In this document: positions 44,060 to 53,031 of the stretch, piece by piece
Layout: each line of letters opens with the position of its first letter
Numbering within the stretch: position 1 is the first letter of the stretch
The notes under the pieces: model-generated
Told to the model about the DNA's origin: nothing
Seen by the model: only the letters and a program-made list of their open reading frames with translations
Database searches by the model: none
Program-made: the position numbers and the translations under genes
Source of the DNA: Bradyrhizobium ottawaense
GTDB lineage: Bacteria > Pseudomonadota > Alphaproteobacteria > Rhizobiales > Xanthobacteraceae
NCBI RefSeq assembly: GCF_002278135.3
Contig: NZ_CP029425.2
Span: 806,001 to 870,000, forward strand
DNA: 64,000 bases
Direction: 5' to 3'

Positions 44060-45220
44060 TTAGCGCAAACCAAGTCCGCGGGCGATGATGCCGCGCAGCA
44101 CCTCGGTGGTGCCGCCCTGGATGGTGAGCTTCGGCGCGGTCTTGATGGCGAAGTCGAGCTGCCGCTCCAAGGTCTCGCGGTTGGTCGCGGTCTCCTCGAC
44201 GAAAGCAGCAAGGTCGCGCACGCGGTGGGGAAGCTGCTGTTCCCAGACCGTGCCGATGTCCTTGACGATGGAGGCCTCGACCACCGGCTCCTTGCCGGCC
44301 TGCAGCATGCCGGCGACCGAGACCGACATGCGCCGCATGGTGTGGAGCTGCGCGACCAGGCGCCCGATGCCTTCGGCGCTACGCGTATCCGGGTTCGGGC
44401 CGACCGCGCGGACGAGCTCGGTCAGCACGTAATAGGTTTCGAGGAAACGCTCGGGGCCCGAACGCTCATAGGCGAGCTCGCTCGTCGCCTGCTTCCAGGC
44501 GCCGTCGACTTCGCCGAGCACGTGGTCATCGGGCACGAAGAAATCGGTGAAGACGACCTCGTTGAACTCGTACTGGCCGGTGATCTGGCCGATCGGGTTC
44601 ACCTTGATGCCCGGCTGCTTCATCTTCACCAGGAATTGCGTCAGGCCGTGACGGCGGTTTTCCTTGGTCGGCTGCGACGTCCGGAAGATCGCGATCATGT
44701 AGTCGGCGATGTGCGCCGACGAGGTCCAGATCTTGGTGCCGTTGATCAGATAGCCGCCATCGGTCTTGGTCGCGCGCGTCTTTGCCGCGAACAGGTCGGA
44801 GCCGGAATTCGGCTCGCTCATGCCGATCGCAAAGCAGATCTCGCCGCGACAGATCCGCGGCAGGATGTCCATCTTGATGTGCTCGGGCGCGTATTTCAGC
44901 AGCACCGGTCCGCTCTGGCGGTCGGCCACGAAGAAGCGCCGGGTCGGCGCGTTGGCGACGCGCATCTCCTCGGTCACCACGTAGCGTTCGAGGAAGGAAC
45001 GCTCCTGGCCGCCATATTTCTTCGGCCAGGTCATCCCCAGCCAACCCTTGGCGCCGACCCGTCGGGAAAATTCGGGCGCGTCGGTGTCCTCGCGATTGGG
45101 CTTGTGCGGATCGAAGGTGCCGGCGGCGATCTCTTCGGCGAGGAAGGCGCGCACTTCCTTGCGCAGCTGCTCGCACTTCTCGGGCAGGCGGATCGGATCG
45201 AAACGGAGTGCAGCGGTCAT
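44060..45220 (-). CDS. Acyl-CoA dehydrogenase, first of a pair
   Basis: FAD enzyme of 386 residues with the classical layout: helical N-terminus, the TEPGTGSDL-like segment MSEPNSGSDLFAAKT near residue 137 and the C-terminal PKLTIQGGTTEVLRGIIA. Paired acyl-CoA dehydrogenases of unequal length occur in steroid and related degradation, where they form heterotetramers. It lies 16 bases after the second subunit gene and 16 bases before the crotonase. The ATG at 45220 is in place of a longer in-frame option that lies within the neighbouring gene. Confidence 0.9.
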   Translation of the reverse strand: MTAALRFDPIRLPEKCEQLRKEVRAFLAEEIAAGTFDPHKPNREDTDAPEFSRRVGAKGWLGMTWPKKYGGQERSFLERYVVTEEMRVANAPTRRFFVADRQSGPVLLKYAPEHIKMDILPRICRGEICFAIGMSEPNSGSDLFAAKTRATKTDGGYLINGTKIWTSSAHIADYMIAIFRTSQPTKENRRHGLTQFLVKMKQPGIKVNPIGQITGQYEFNEVVFTDFFVPDDHVLGEVDGAWKQATSELAYERSGPERFLETYYVLTELVRAVGPNPDTRSAEGIGRLVAQLHTMRRMSVSVAGMLQAGKEPVVEASIVKDIGTVWEQQLPHRVRDLAAFVEETATNRETLERQLDFAIKTAPKLTIQGGTTEVLRGIIARGLGLR

Positions 45221-45236
45221 GTGTTTCTCTCCCTGA

Positions 45237-46301
45237 TCAGCGCGACGCCACGAGCGGCCACAATTCGTCGGCGCCTCTGGTCGCGACCAGCTTGCCGAGT
45301 TCGACGGCCCAGTGGCTCTCCGAGCCGAAGTCGTCGCGCCAGGCCAGCGCCCGCAGCGAATAGCGGTACAGGATGTGCTCGAGGGTGAAGCCGATGGCGC
45401 CGTGCACTTGATGCGCGATGGCACCGCCCTTTTCCGCGGCTTCCGCGCAGCGGATCTTTGCCGAGGCAGCTTCGAGATAGACCTCGTCGTCGAAGCGCGT
45501 CGCATTCGCGATGGCGTCGGCGGCCGAGGTCGCAGCCGCAAGGGCCGCGGCGGATTCGCCGGCGAGACGCGCCAGATTGTGCTGCACGGCCTGGAATTTC
45601 GAGATCTTCTTCTCGAAGGCGACGCGCTCGTTGGAATAGCGCACGGAGATGTCGAGCATCGATTCCAGCGCACCGGCGATCTGCAGGCTGCGCGCAACGC
45701 CGCCCATCAGCATCATCGTGGTCTGGTCAAACTCCCTGGGCGCGGCCTTGCGCGCGACGGGCTGGACCTTGTCGAGCGTCACGGTGTCGCTGTGGTCGTA
45801 GCCGACATTGAGGCCGGACTCGATCCGGACCTTGCCGGCATCGACCAGCGCGATCGAGACGCCATCCTTGCCGTGCGCCAGCACCGCAAAATGCTTTGCC
45901 GCCTTCGCAAAGGGCACGCCGCGGGCGCGGCCGGAAAGCGAGCCATCGGCATCGAGGGTGATGCGATCCTTCGGCGAGGCCGGCAGCACCGTCAACTCGC
46001 CCTCGGGCGATGCGATCTTCGCCTGCGCCAGCAGCCAGCCGGCCAGCATGGTCTCGGCCAGCGGCACCGCGACGGCGAAACGGCCGGCGGCGTTCAGCAG
46101 CGCAAAGCCGTCGGCAAGGCTCGCGCCGGAGCCGCCGAGATCATCGGGCACCCAGGACAATGGCAGGCCGGCTTCGCTCAGCGCCCGCCACAGCGGCGCC
46201 TGCCAGGAATCCTTCTTGTCGTTGTTGATGGTTTGCGGATCGGCGAGATCGGCGAAGATCTTCTCCGCGGTCTCGACGACGATGTTATCACTCTCCGCCA
46301 C
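45237..46301 (-). CDS. Acyl-CoA dehydrogenase, second of the pair
   Basis: A 354-residue acyl-CoA dehydrogenase homologue, shorter and more divergent than its neighbour. N-terminus VVETAEKIFADLAD, middle LGGSGASLADGF, and a C-terminal half with AIAHQVHGAIGFTLEHILYR containing a QVHGAIGF FAD-binding segment. It is the first gene of the minus-strand operon with the 386-residue dehydrogenase and a crotonase. The arrangement suits a heteromeric enzyme, as in FadE-type steroid dehydrogenases; that is inference. Confidence 0.88.
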   Translation of the reverse strand: MAESDNIVVETAEKIFADLADPQTINNDKKDSWQAPLWRALSEAGLPLSWVPDDLGGSGASLADGFALLNAAGRFAVAVPLAETMLAGWLLAQAKIASPEGELTVLPASPKDRITLDADGSLSGRARGVPFAKAAKHFAVLAHGKDGVSIALVDAGKVRIESGLNVGYDHSDTVTLDKVQPVARKAAPREFDQTTMMLMGGVARSLQIAGALESMLDISVRYSNERVAFEKKISKFQAVQHNLARLAGESAAALAAATSAADAIANATRFDDEVYLEAASAKIRCAEAAEKGGAIAHQVHGAIGFTLEHILYRYSLRALAWRDDFGSESHWAVELGKLVATRGADELWPLVASR

Positions 46302-46463
46302 AGCGTTCCCCGTGTTTTGCCGTTGGCGCGTCCCGCCTGGTGGAGCGAACCGCGCAGGTCTTCTTGCGCCCGATGATCCGAAAAAGCCATGGCCCTGACA
46401 AGCGTTGATCGCAGGTCAACCTGCGGCGCGGGCATGGGGGCAAGGATCAATAGGAGGCTAATT

Positions 46464-46476
46464 CCGCTTAGCGGAG
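46464..46476. promoter_or_regulatory. Small palindrome in the divergent promoter region
   Basis: TCCGCT-T-AGCGGA, two six-base arms around one T, lies 87 bases before the SDR start and 160 before the dehydrogenase start. A regulator site is possible but not shown. Confidence 0.3.
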
Positions 46477-46562
46477 TTTGCTTGATTTGCAGGGCGCGGC
46501 AAACTCGCTAAACAAGGCCAGCGACTTAAGGCTCGCATCAGATACAGGGGAAGGAAATCCGG

Positions 46563-47348
46563 ATGGCCAAAGATAGTCTGTGCGCAATCGTGACGGGGTC
46601 CGCATCCGGACTTGGCGCAGCAACCGCGGAAATCCTCGCGCGAAGCGGGGCGCGGCTCGTCATCAACTATTCCTCTAGCCAGAAAGAAGCCGAGGCCACC
46701 GCGGACGTCTGCCGCAAGGCGGGCTCTCCGGAAGTCCTGGTCGCGCAGGGCGACGTTTCAAAGGACGACGATTGCCGCAAGATCGTCGCGGCAGCCAGCG
46801 CCTGGGGCCGGCTCGACATCCTCGTCAACAATGCCGGCACCACCAAGCATGTCGCCCATGCCGATCTCGACGGATTGTCGGCTGAAGATTTCCAGCGCGT
46901 GTATGGTGTCAACACCATCGGCCCGTTCCAGATGGTGCGTGCCGCGCGCAGCCTGCTCGAAGCCGGTGCCAAGGCCTCGGAGCGGCCCTCCGCCGTGGTC
47001 AACGTGTCCTCGGTCGCCGGCATCAGCGGCGTCGGCTCGTCGATCGCCTACGCCGCGAGCAAGGGCGCGCTCAACACCATGACGCTCTCGCTGTCGCGCG
47101 CGCTGGCGCCGCTGATCCGCGTCAACACGGTCTGCCCCGGCTATATCGACACGCCCTGGTTCACCAAGGGCCGCGGCGAAGCCGGCGCCAAGCAGGTGCG
47201 CGACAGCGTGGTGGCGAAGGTGCCGCTCAGGGTCGCGTCGACCGCCGAGGACATCGCGCAGCTCGTCTGCTTCCTGGCGATGCCGGCCTCCAGCAACATG
47301 ACCGGCGAGGTCGTGCGCATGGATGCGGGGATGCATTTGATTACGTGA
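46563..47348 (+). CDS. Short-chain dehydrogenase/reductase
   Basis: A 261-residue NAD(P)-dependent SDR. Cofactor motif TGSASGLGAAT near the N-terminus, NNAGT, catalytic Ser in NVSSVAGISG and YAASK. ATG at 46563 after AAGGAAATCCGG. Divergent from the dehydrogenase operon, so probably part of the same pathway (3-hydroxyacyl- or hydroxysteroid-type oxidation). The substrate is not known. Confidence 0.92.
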   Translation: MAKDSLCAIVTGSASGLGAATAEILARSGARLVINYSSSQKEAEATADVCRKAGSPEVLVAQGDVSKDDDCRKIVAAASAWGRLDILVNNAGTTKHVAHADLDGLSAEDFQRVYGVNTIGPFQMVRAARSLLEAGAKASERPSAVVNVSSVAGISGVGSSIAYAASKGALNTMTLSLSRALAPLIRVNTVCPGYIDTPWFTKGRGEAGAKQVRDSVVAKVPLRVASTAEDIAQLVCFLAMPASSNMTGEVVRMDAGMHLIT

Positions 47349-47368
47349 GATCGCGCTCCAATCTCCGC

Positions 47369-47504
47369 TGTCATCCCCGCGAACGCGGGGATCCATAACC
47401 ACAGGGAGAAGTTGCCGCGCGACTCTGGTCACTCCGAGTCTTCGCCAAACCACTCCCTGGGGTTATGGGTCCCGGATCTGCGCTTCGCTTGTCCGGGACG
47501 ACAG
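47369..47504. repeat. Intergenic palindromic repeat, family A copy 12
   Basis: Starts tgtcatccccgcgaacgcgggg and ends cttgtccgggacgacag with cataaccacagg and ccctggggttatggg inside. Confidence 0.85.
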
Positions 47505-47542
47505 GGAGTTTGAGGGGCGAGATCAGCGCTTCGTGACAGTGC

Positions 47543-47815
47543 CTACCCCTTGATCACGCCGCTCGCCACCAGCCGGTGCCAGATGAACAGCACCACCACC
47601 GCGCCGAGCGTGGCCATGATGAAGCCGGCGCCCTGGTCGGGGCTGTAATGGCCGATGGCCTGACCGATGAAGGTCGCGAGAAACGCGCCGGCGATGCCGA
47701 GGATGGTCGTGAGGATGAAGCCGCTCGGGTTGTTCGGTCCCGGCGCCAGCCAGCGCGCGATGAGGCCGGCGATGAAGCCGACGACGATGATCCACAACAG
47801 GCCGCCCATGCTCAT
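47543..47815 (-). CDS. GlsB/YeaQ/YmgE-family small membrane protein
   Basis: A 90-residue stress-related inner-membrane protein with three hydrophobic segments (WIIVVGFIAGLIARWLAPG, FILTTILGIAGAFLATFIG, GFIMATLGAVVVLFIWHRL), matching the transglycosylase-associated family. ATG at 47815 after GGGGAG; a second in-frame ATG two codons on is possible. The role is uncertain; relatives are induced by general stress. Confidence 0.9.
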   Translation of the reverse strand: MSMGGLLWIIVVGFIAGLIARWLAPGPNNPSGFILTTILGIAGAFLATFIGQAIGHYSPDQGAGFIMATLGAVVVLFIWHRLVASGVIKG

Positions 47816-47857
47816 GACTGTGCTCCCCTTCCCGAAAGCGCGTCGATCAACGTCCGA

Positions 47858-48433
47858 TTAAAGTTTGCCGGAGAGCTCGGTCTCGGTCGGCAGCCGTCCG
47901 TCCGGCGTCAGATGGTCGATCACCTGCGGCAGATACTGGCTGAGGCCGTTGAGCAATTCGTCGCGCGGCAGGCCGCTCTGGGCGGACAGACTCTCGATCT
48001 GGTCGGCGCCGAGTGCGCTTGCAAGGTCGCCGGGCGCGATCGGCTTGTTCTCGCCCTTGCCGACCCAGGAGTTCGCAGCCTCGCCGTGGCCGCCCTGCTG
48101 GAGCTGGTTGAGGAGATCGCCGAGGCCGCCGCTCAGCACGGTTCCGGCCGCGCCGCCGGCGAGCAAGCCGCCGAGCCCGCCCTTGAGCAAATCGCTGAGG
48201 CCGCCGCTGCTGCCGGTATTCACGGGCGTCGGAGGCGGCAGCGGAGAGCGCTGCTGCGGGGCAGGCGCCGCGCCGGGCTGGCCTGCCGTCAAATGCTTGA
48301 AGGCCTTCCACCCAAGCAGGGCAATGATCGCCATGGTCATCGGCGACATGCCGCCGGAGGACTTCTCGGAGCTGGGTGTGGAGGGGCCGCGGGGGCCGTT
48401 CTGCATGCCGTTGAGGACGTCGAGTAGACCCAT
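47858..48433 (-). CDS. YidB/DUF937 family protein
   Basis: A 191-residue protein of the YidB (DUF937) family. The N-terminus begins MGLLDVLNGMQNGPRG, followed by a Gly/Pro-rich linker. The C-terminal DUF937 domain has IAPGDLASALGADQIESLSA and LSQYLPQVIDHLTPDGRLP. The ATG at 48433 follows AGGAGAGCACC. It lies 42 bases upstream of the GlsB-like gene on the same strand, so they may be cotranscribed. Confidence 0.88.
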   Translation of the reverse strand: MGLLDVLNGMQNGPRGPSTPSSEKSSGGMSPMTMAIIALLGWKAFKHLTAGQPGAAPAPQQRSPLPPPTPVNTGSSGGLSDLLKGGLGGLLAGGAAGTVLSGGLGDLLNQLQQGGHGEAANSWVGKGENKPIAPGDLASALGADQIESLSAQSGLPRDELLNGLSQYLPQVIDHLTPDGRLPTETELSGKL

Positions 48434-48597
48434 GGTGCTCTCCTTTGGCGTCTCGTCGGCGAGCGCTCGCCGCTGGCTGCCCCCGGGCCGAAAACATATG
48501 GGGCTCTCATGACGGTTACAAGGCGGATGCGCCGCGATTGGTTGCCGGCCTCGCCTCTGCTATCGAGGGCGGGTCGTTCAGGGAGCAAGGCGAGGTG

Positions 48598-49602
48598 ATG
48601 ACGGATCGACCGATCGTGGTGGCCGGCGCGGGCGCCATCGGCTGTTTCGTCGGCGGCATGCTGGCGGCCTCGGGCCGCCGTGTCGCGCTGCTGGTGCGGC
48701 CGCGGGTGAAGACCGAGATCGAGCGGTTCGGCCTGCGATTGACGGATTTCGACGGCTCCGAGACGAAGCTTGGCGCAGGGCAGCTCGCGCTGTCGGAGGA
48801 CCCCGCGATCTTCCACAGCGCCGGCATCGTGCTGGTCACGGTCAAGAGCGCCGACACCGCCGATGTCGCGGATCAGATCGCGCCGCATGCGCCTGAGGAT
48901 GCCGTCATCGTTTCGCTGCAGAACGGCATCGGCAATATCGCGGTGCTGCGCGACCGCCTCGGTGGCCGCCACGTGCTCGCGGGCATGGTGCCGTTCAATG
49001 TGATCGCGATGGGCGAGGGCCGTTTCCACCGCTCGACCTCCGGCGACATCCATGTCGGAGAGGACGCTGGGAACACGGCCGCGGCGCTCTCGGTGCCCGG
49101 CCTCACGGTGCGCGCGAGCGGTGACATCACCGGCGTGCAATGGGGCAAGCTGATCATCAATCTCAACAATGCGCTCAGCGCATTGTCCGACTTGCCGCTC
49201 GCCGCGCAACTGTCAAACCGCGACTGGCGCAGGCTGTTCGCCGACCAGATGGCCGAGGGGCTCGCCGCGCTGAAGGCCGCCGGCATCGCGCCGGTCTCGG
49301 CAACGCCGATCCCGATGAACTGGACGCCGGCCTTGCTGCGGCTGCCCGACACGATCTTCAACGCGATTTTGGGGCGGACCATGAAGATCGATCCCGAGGC
49401 GCGCTCCTCGATGTGGCAGGATTTGAAGCAGGGACGCAAGACCGAGATCGACTATCTCCAGGGCGCCGTCATCGTGCTCGCCGAGCAAAACCATGTCGAG
49501 GTGCCGCTGATGCGCCGCATTGTTGCGCTGATCAATCAGGCCGAGGCAGCCGGCAACGGTCCGCCGCGTCTGACGCCGCAGCAGATTCGCGCGGTGGTTT
49601 GA
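48598..49602 (+). CDS. panE: 2-dehydropantoate 2-reductase family protein
   Basis: A 334-residue NADPH-dependent ketopantoate reductase-type protein. N-terminal Rossmann motif VVAGAGAIGCFVGGMLAA, then a C-terminal helical domain with the conserved Lys in WGKLIINLNNALSAL and KTEIDYLQGAVI. The ATG at 48598 is preceded by GCGAGG. Bacterial genomes often carry several such genes, so a role in pantothenate synthesis is not certain. A small exported-protein gene follows 16 bases later. Confidence 0.88.
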   Translation: MTDRPIVVAGAGAIGCFVGGMLAASGRRVALLVRPRVKTEIERFGLRLTDFDGSETKLGAGQLALSEDPAIFHSAGIVLVTVKSADTADVADQIAPHAPEDAVIVSLQNGIGNIAVLRDRLGGRHVLAGMVPFNVIAMGEGRFHRSTSGDIHVGEDAGNTAAALSVPGLTVRASGDITGVQWGKLIINLNNALSALSDLPLAAQLSNRDWRRLFADQMAEGLAALKAAGIAPVSATPIPMNWTPALLRLPDTIFNAILGRTMKIDPEARSSMWQDLKQGRKTEIDYLQGAVIVLAEQNHVEVPLMRRIVALINQAEAAGNGPPRLTPQQIRAVV

Positions 49603-49618
49603 GTGCAAGGAGGGATCG

Positions 49619-49831
49619 ATGAAACGTAGCTTGATGATCGGGCTCGCGCTTGCCGCGCTTTGCGGCGCATCGACGCTCGCTCTTGCGAGACCGCCGACGG
49701 TCGTGAACTCGCCCGGCTATGATAGGCGGTTGCAGGAGAGCAGGTCGCAGTTGGGCAGTTCGCCGACGACTGCGCCGGTGGATGTGCCAACGGTCAAATC
49801 GAAGCGCGGCAAGAAGAAGCAACCGAACTGA
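49619..49831 (+). CDS. Small exported hypothetical protein
   Basis: A 70-residue protein with a signal peptide (MKRSLMIGLALAALCGASTL to ALA) and a short hydrophilic basic mature part ending KSKRGKKKQPN. ATG at 49619 after AGGAGGGATCG, an excellent site. Seventeen bases after the ketopantoate reductase-like gene and probably cotranscribed. No recognised function. Confidence 0.8.
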   Translation: MKRSLMIGLALAALCGASTLALARPPTVVNSPGYDRRLQESRSQLGSSPTTAPVDVPTVKSKRGKKKQPN

Positions 49832-49850
49832 CGCTCCGCACCCGCTGTCG

Positions 49851-49938
49851 CAGGGTGGGCAAAGCGGAGCGTGCCCACCAACTTCTTTGTCTTGCCAGGG
49901 TGGTGGGCACGGCGCTTTGCGCCTTTGCCCACCCTACG
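49851..49938. repeat. Family B palindromic repeat, copy 3
   Basis: cagggtgggcaaagcggagcgtgcccacc and ggtgggcacggcgctttgcgcctttgcccaccctacg. Downstream of two convergent genes. Confidence 0.85.
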
Positions 49939-49963
49939 ATCATCGCGCAATGACGGCTGTAGC

Positions 49964-50584
49964 TCAGCCCTTCTTCGCCGGCTTGCTCGGGGTCGGATTG
50001 AACAGCTTCTTCAGATCGTTCAAGCTTTCCGACAGCCGCGGCCATTCGCAGGAGAATGAGCCTTTGGTGCACGCGCCCTTCGAGCGCTGACCGACGGTCT
50101 GCTGCACCTTTGGCCGCTCGACCGGGACGGGCACGCGCGCGACGTCGGTTCGCAGCGCGACCTGCTGGAGTTGCCGCGCTTGCAGTTCCTGCTGCTCGCG
50201 CTGTTGACGGGCGGCGGCCTCGGCCGCTTCGTTGCTGCGGCGCTCTTTGGCGAGATAGGCGGTATAGGCTGCGTCGATCTTCTTCTGCTCCTCCGGCGTC
50301 GGATTGGGTCCGGCGATGTCGAAGGTGCGATCCTGCAGGAAGTCGTAATAGGAGTATCCGCCGCCTGCCTTGCGGCGGCCGGCGAACTTGGCGTTGCAAT
50401 CGGCAAGTGCGGATGTCTTCTCGGACTTGGTGGCGGCCTTCTCGGCGGCGTCGGCGCATTCCTCGAAATCGACCGGCGCGCGTTTCCACCATTGCGCCTG
50501 GGCATGCGCGTGCGTCAGCAGGAAAAATCCTGCCGCGGCAACGAGAACCAGCGCCGCACGACGCAATGCTATCACGGACGACAT
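49964..50584 (-). CDS. Exported Gln/Arg-rich hypothetical protein
   Basis: A 206-residue protein with a signal peptide (ALRRAALVLVAAAGFFLLTH, cleavage near AHAQAQ). The mature part has a conserved-looking CADAAEKAATKSEKTSALAD segment with two Cys, a Gly/Tyr-rich stretch (AGGGYSYYDFLQDRTFDIAG), then a Gln/Arg-rich coil (AARQQREQQELQARQLQQVA) and a Cys pair near the C-terminus. Four Cys in total could form disulphides in the periplasm. No known domain. ATG at 50584. Confidence 0.75.
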   Translation of the reverse strand: MSSVIALRRAALVLVAAAGFFLLTHAHAQAQWWKRAPVDFEECADAAEKAATKSEKTSALADCNAKFAGRRKAGGGYSYYDFLQDRTFDIAGPNPTPEEQKKIDAAYTAYLAKERRSNEAAEAAARQQREQQELQARQLQQVALRTDVARVPVPVERPKVQQTVGQRSKGACTKGSFSCEWPRLSESLNDLKKLFNPTPSKPAKKG

Positions 50585-50826
50585 TCTACGAGAGCATTCC
50601 TTGCAAAACTCAACCCGAACTGAGTCGAGCCAGATTTTTGCCTCTTTATCGCCGGCTTGTCACCCATGGAACTCGGGAATTTCATGGCTGGGATGCTGAC
50701 ATTTTGTGCTTGACGTGGCGCATGAGTCACAGCGCCGCCTCGGCGGGCTGCTACACTTCGCCTTGCGAGCGCCTCATCTGAGGCGACGCCAAAAAAGACG
50801 CCAAGAAAACGAAATGGAAACGCCCG

Positions 50827-52344
50827 ATGCTGCTGCCCCTGTCCGACGTGCCGCGCTGGTACGCTGAACGCAAACCACATGGCACGATCGCCGTCCGTCA
50901 CGGGCAGGACACGCTGACCTGGGACGAGCTCGAGCGCGGCGCCAACCGGCGCGCGCGGGCATTTATGGCCAAAGGCGTCAAGCCCGGCGATTTCGTCGCA
51001 ATCGGACTGCCCAACGGCAATACGTTCTTCGAGACCTCCTTTGCGGTGTGGAAGTGTGGTGCGACGCCGACCTCGCTGTCATGGCGGCTGCCGCGCGGCG
51101 AGGCCGCGGCCGTGCTCGACATTCTCAGGCCGTCGCTGGTGGTCGGCGGCGAGGCCGACTGGAACGCCCCGAACCGCCTCCCGGCGGATTTCGTACCGGA
51201 AGGATTTTCGGACCAGGCGCTGACGCCGCCGGTGGCGCGCTACTGGAAGGCCATGACCTCGGGCGGCTCGACCGGCCGGCCGAAGGTGATCCTCGATCAT
51301 CAGCCGGCCGTGACCGACACGGTCGCCGCGCCGCCGCTCAATATCCCCTTCGGGGTCTCGCTGCTCAATCCGGGTCCGCTCTACCACAATGCGCCGTTCA
51401 TCGTGTCGCACTACGCGCTGTTCACCGGCGGCCAGCTCACCGGTCTCGTCAAATTCGACGCCGAGGAGACGCTGCGGCAGATCGAACGCGAGCGCGTGCA
51501 ATGGGTCAATTTCGTGCCGACCATGATGCACCGGATCTGGGCGCTGCCGGAGCAGGTGCGCAACGCCTACGATCTGTCGAGCCTACAGACCGTCTTCCAC
51601 ATGGCAGCTCCGATGCCGCCCTGGCTGAAGGAGAACTGGATCGCCTGGCTCGGGCCGGAGCGGGTCTGGGAGCTCTATGGCGGTACCGAGCGGCAAGGCT
51701 CATGCATCATCTCCGGCACGGAATGGCTGACGCACAAGGGCTCGGTCGGCAAGATCGGCGAGATGGCGAAGCTGCGCATCATCGGCGAGGACGGCAACGA
51801 CGTCGCGCCCGGCGAGACCGGCGAGATTTATTTCCTCAACAACGACGGCAGGGACGCGACCTATCACTATCTCGGCGCCGAGCCGAAGCGCCGCAGCGAT
51901 GGTTGGGAATCGCTCGGCGATATCGGCAGGCTGGATGCGGAAGGCTATCTCTATCTCGGCGACCGCCTCGCCGACATGGTGCTGCGCGGCGGCGCCAACA
52001 TCTATCCGGCCGAGGTCGAGGCTGCCGTGTCCGAGGCTCCCGGCGTGCGCTCCTGCGTGGTGGTCGGGTTGCCCGATCCGGAATTGGGCCAGCGCGTGCA
52101 TGCCATCATCGAGCCGGAGGGCGATGCCGACGGCCAGGCGATCGCCGACGCCATGGCGGAGTTCTTGAAGGACAGGCTCAGCCGCTACAAGCATCCGGAA
52201 AGCTTCGAGATCGTCGGCGCCCCGCCGCGCGATGATTCCGGAAAAGTCCGCCGCACGCTGTTGCGCGACGAGCGCGCAACGTGGATGAAGGAAGGGCGCG
52301 CCTTCCGGATTTGGCCGGCAAAGGCGCGGGCGCACGCCGATTGA
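50827..52344 (+). CDS. AMP-dependent acyl-CoA synthetase/ligase
   Basis: A 505-residue ANL-superfamily ligase that activates a carboxylic acid through an acyl-adenylate. It has the AMP-binding motif MTSGGSTGRPKVI near residue 144, VWELYGGTERQG near residue 280, the YLYLGDRLADMVLRGGANIYPAEVE hinge and D-loop region split around residue 385, and a C-terminal PPRDDSGKVRRTLL with the catalytic Lys. Nearest remembered relatives include bile-acid-CoA ligases, but the substrate is unknown. ATG at 50827; first gene of a four-gene unit with an aldolase, a cupin and a Bug-family binding protein. Confidence 0.9.
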   Translation: MLLPLSDVPRWYAERKPHGTIAVRHGQDTLTWDELERGANRRARAFMAKGVKPGDFVAIGLPNGNTFFETSFAVWKCGATPTSLSWRLPRGEAAAVLDILRPSLVVGGEADWNAPNRLPADFVPEGFSDQALTPPVARYWKAMTSGGSTGRPKVILDHQPAVTDTVAAPPLNIPFGVSLLNPGPLYHNAPFIVSHYALFTGGQLTGLVKFDAEETLRQIERERVQWVNFVPTMMHRIWALPEQVRNAYDLSSLQTVFHMAAPMPPWLKENWIAWLGPERVWELYGGTERQGSCIISGTEWLTHKGSVGKIGEMAKLRIIGEDGNDVAPGETGEIYFLNNDGRDATYHYLGAEPKRRSDGWESLGDIGRLDAEGYLYLGDRLADMVLRGGANIYPAEVEAAVSEAPGVRSCVVVGLPDPELGQRVHAIIEPEGDADGQAIADAMAEFLKDRLSRYKHPESFEIVGAPPRDDSGKVRRTLLRDERATWMKEGRAFRIWPAKARAHAD

Positions 52345-52365
52345 TTGACGGAAGGACTCCAGGAC

Positions 52366-53004
52366 ATGACCATTACCATCGCAGCCAACAGCGTGCCGAA
52401 GCCGCCGGCCGAGATCATCGAGGGCTTTCGCGGTGCGCCGACCTCGGTCATCTCGGACAATCTCGCGCGGCTGCCCGGCGCGGTCGGGCTAAAACCCTAT
52501 CACCGCGGGGCTAAGCTGGTGGGCACGGCCTTCACGGTGCGCACCCGCCCCGGCGACAATCTCGCCATCCACCGCGCGCTCGAGCTGGTCGGCCCCGGCG
52601 ACGTCATCGTGGTCGATGGCGGTGGCGACGAGACCCGCGCGCTGGTCGGCGAGATCATGAAGAACATCGCGCAGTGGCGCAAAGCCGAGGGCTATGTGAT
52701 CGACGGCGCGATCCGCGATGTCGCGGCGTTCGCGGCCGACGACTTTCCCTGCTACGCCCGTGCCGTGATCCATCGCGGTCCCTACAAGAACGGCCCCGGC
52801 GAGATCAACGTGCCTGTCACGATCGGCGGCAGCGTGATCTCGCCCGGCGACATCGTGGTCGGCGACGAGGATGGCGTGGTGTCGTTTCCCGCCGCCGGCG
52901 CCGCGGCGCTGCTCGAAGCCGTCCGCGCCCAGGTCGCGCGCGAGGAGGAGACCATGAAGGCGATCCGCGAGGGCCGCTACCAGGGCTCGTATGGCAAGTC
53001 CTGA
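52366..53004 (+). CDS. RraA-family aldolase (HMG/CHA-type)
   Basis: A 212-residue protein of the RraA/4-hydroxy-4-methyl-2-oxoglutarate aldolase family. Family features are FRGAPTSVISDNLARLPG near the N-terminus, the motif VVDGGGDETRALVG and the metal/substrate motif GYVIDGAIRDV near residue 110. ATG at 52366, 21 bases after the ligase stop. The genomic context of ligase, cupin and binding protein suits aromatic or branched keto-acid breakdown rather than RNase E inhibition. Confidence 0.9.
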   Translation: MTITIAANSVPKPPAEIIEGFRGAPTSVISDNLARLPGAVGLKPYHRGAKLVGTAFTVRTRPGDNLAIHRALELVGPGDVIVVDGGGDETRALVGEIMKNIAQWRKAEGYVIDGAIRDVAAFAADDFPCYARAVIHRGPYKNGPGEINVPVTIGGSVISPGDIVVGDEDGVVSFPAAGAAALLEAVRAQVAREEETMKAIREGRYQGSYGKS

Positions 53005-53031
53005 TCAGGCGAGAACGAAGGGGAGGATGGC

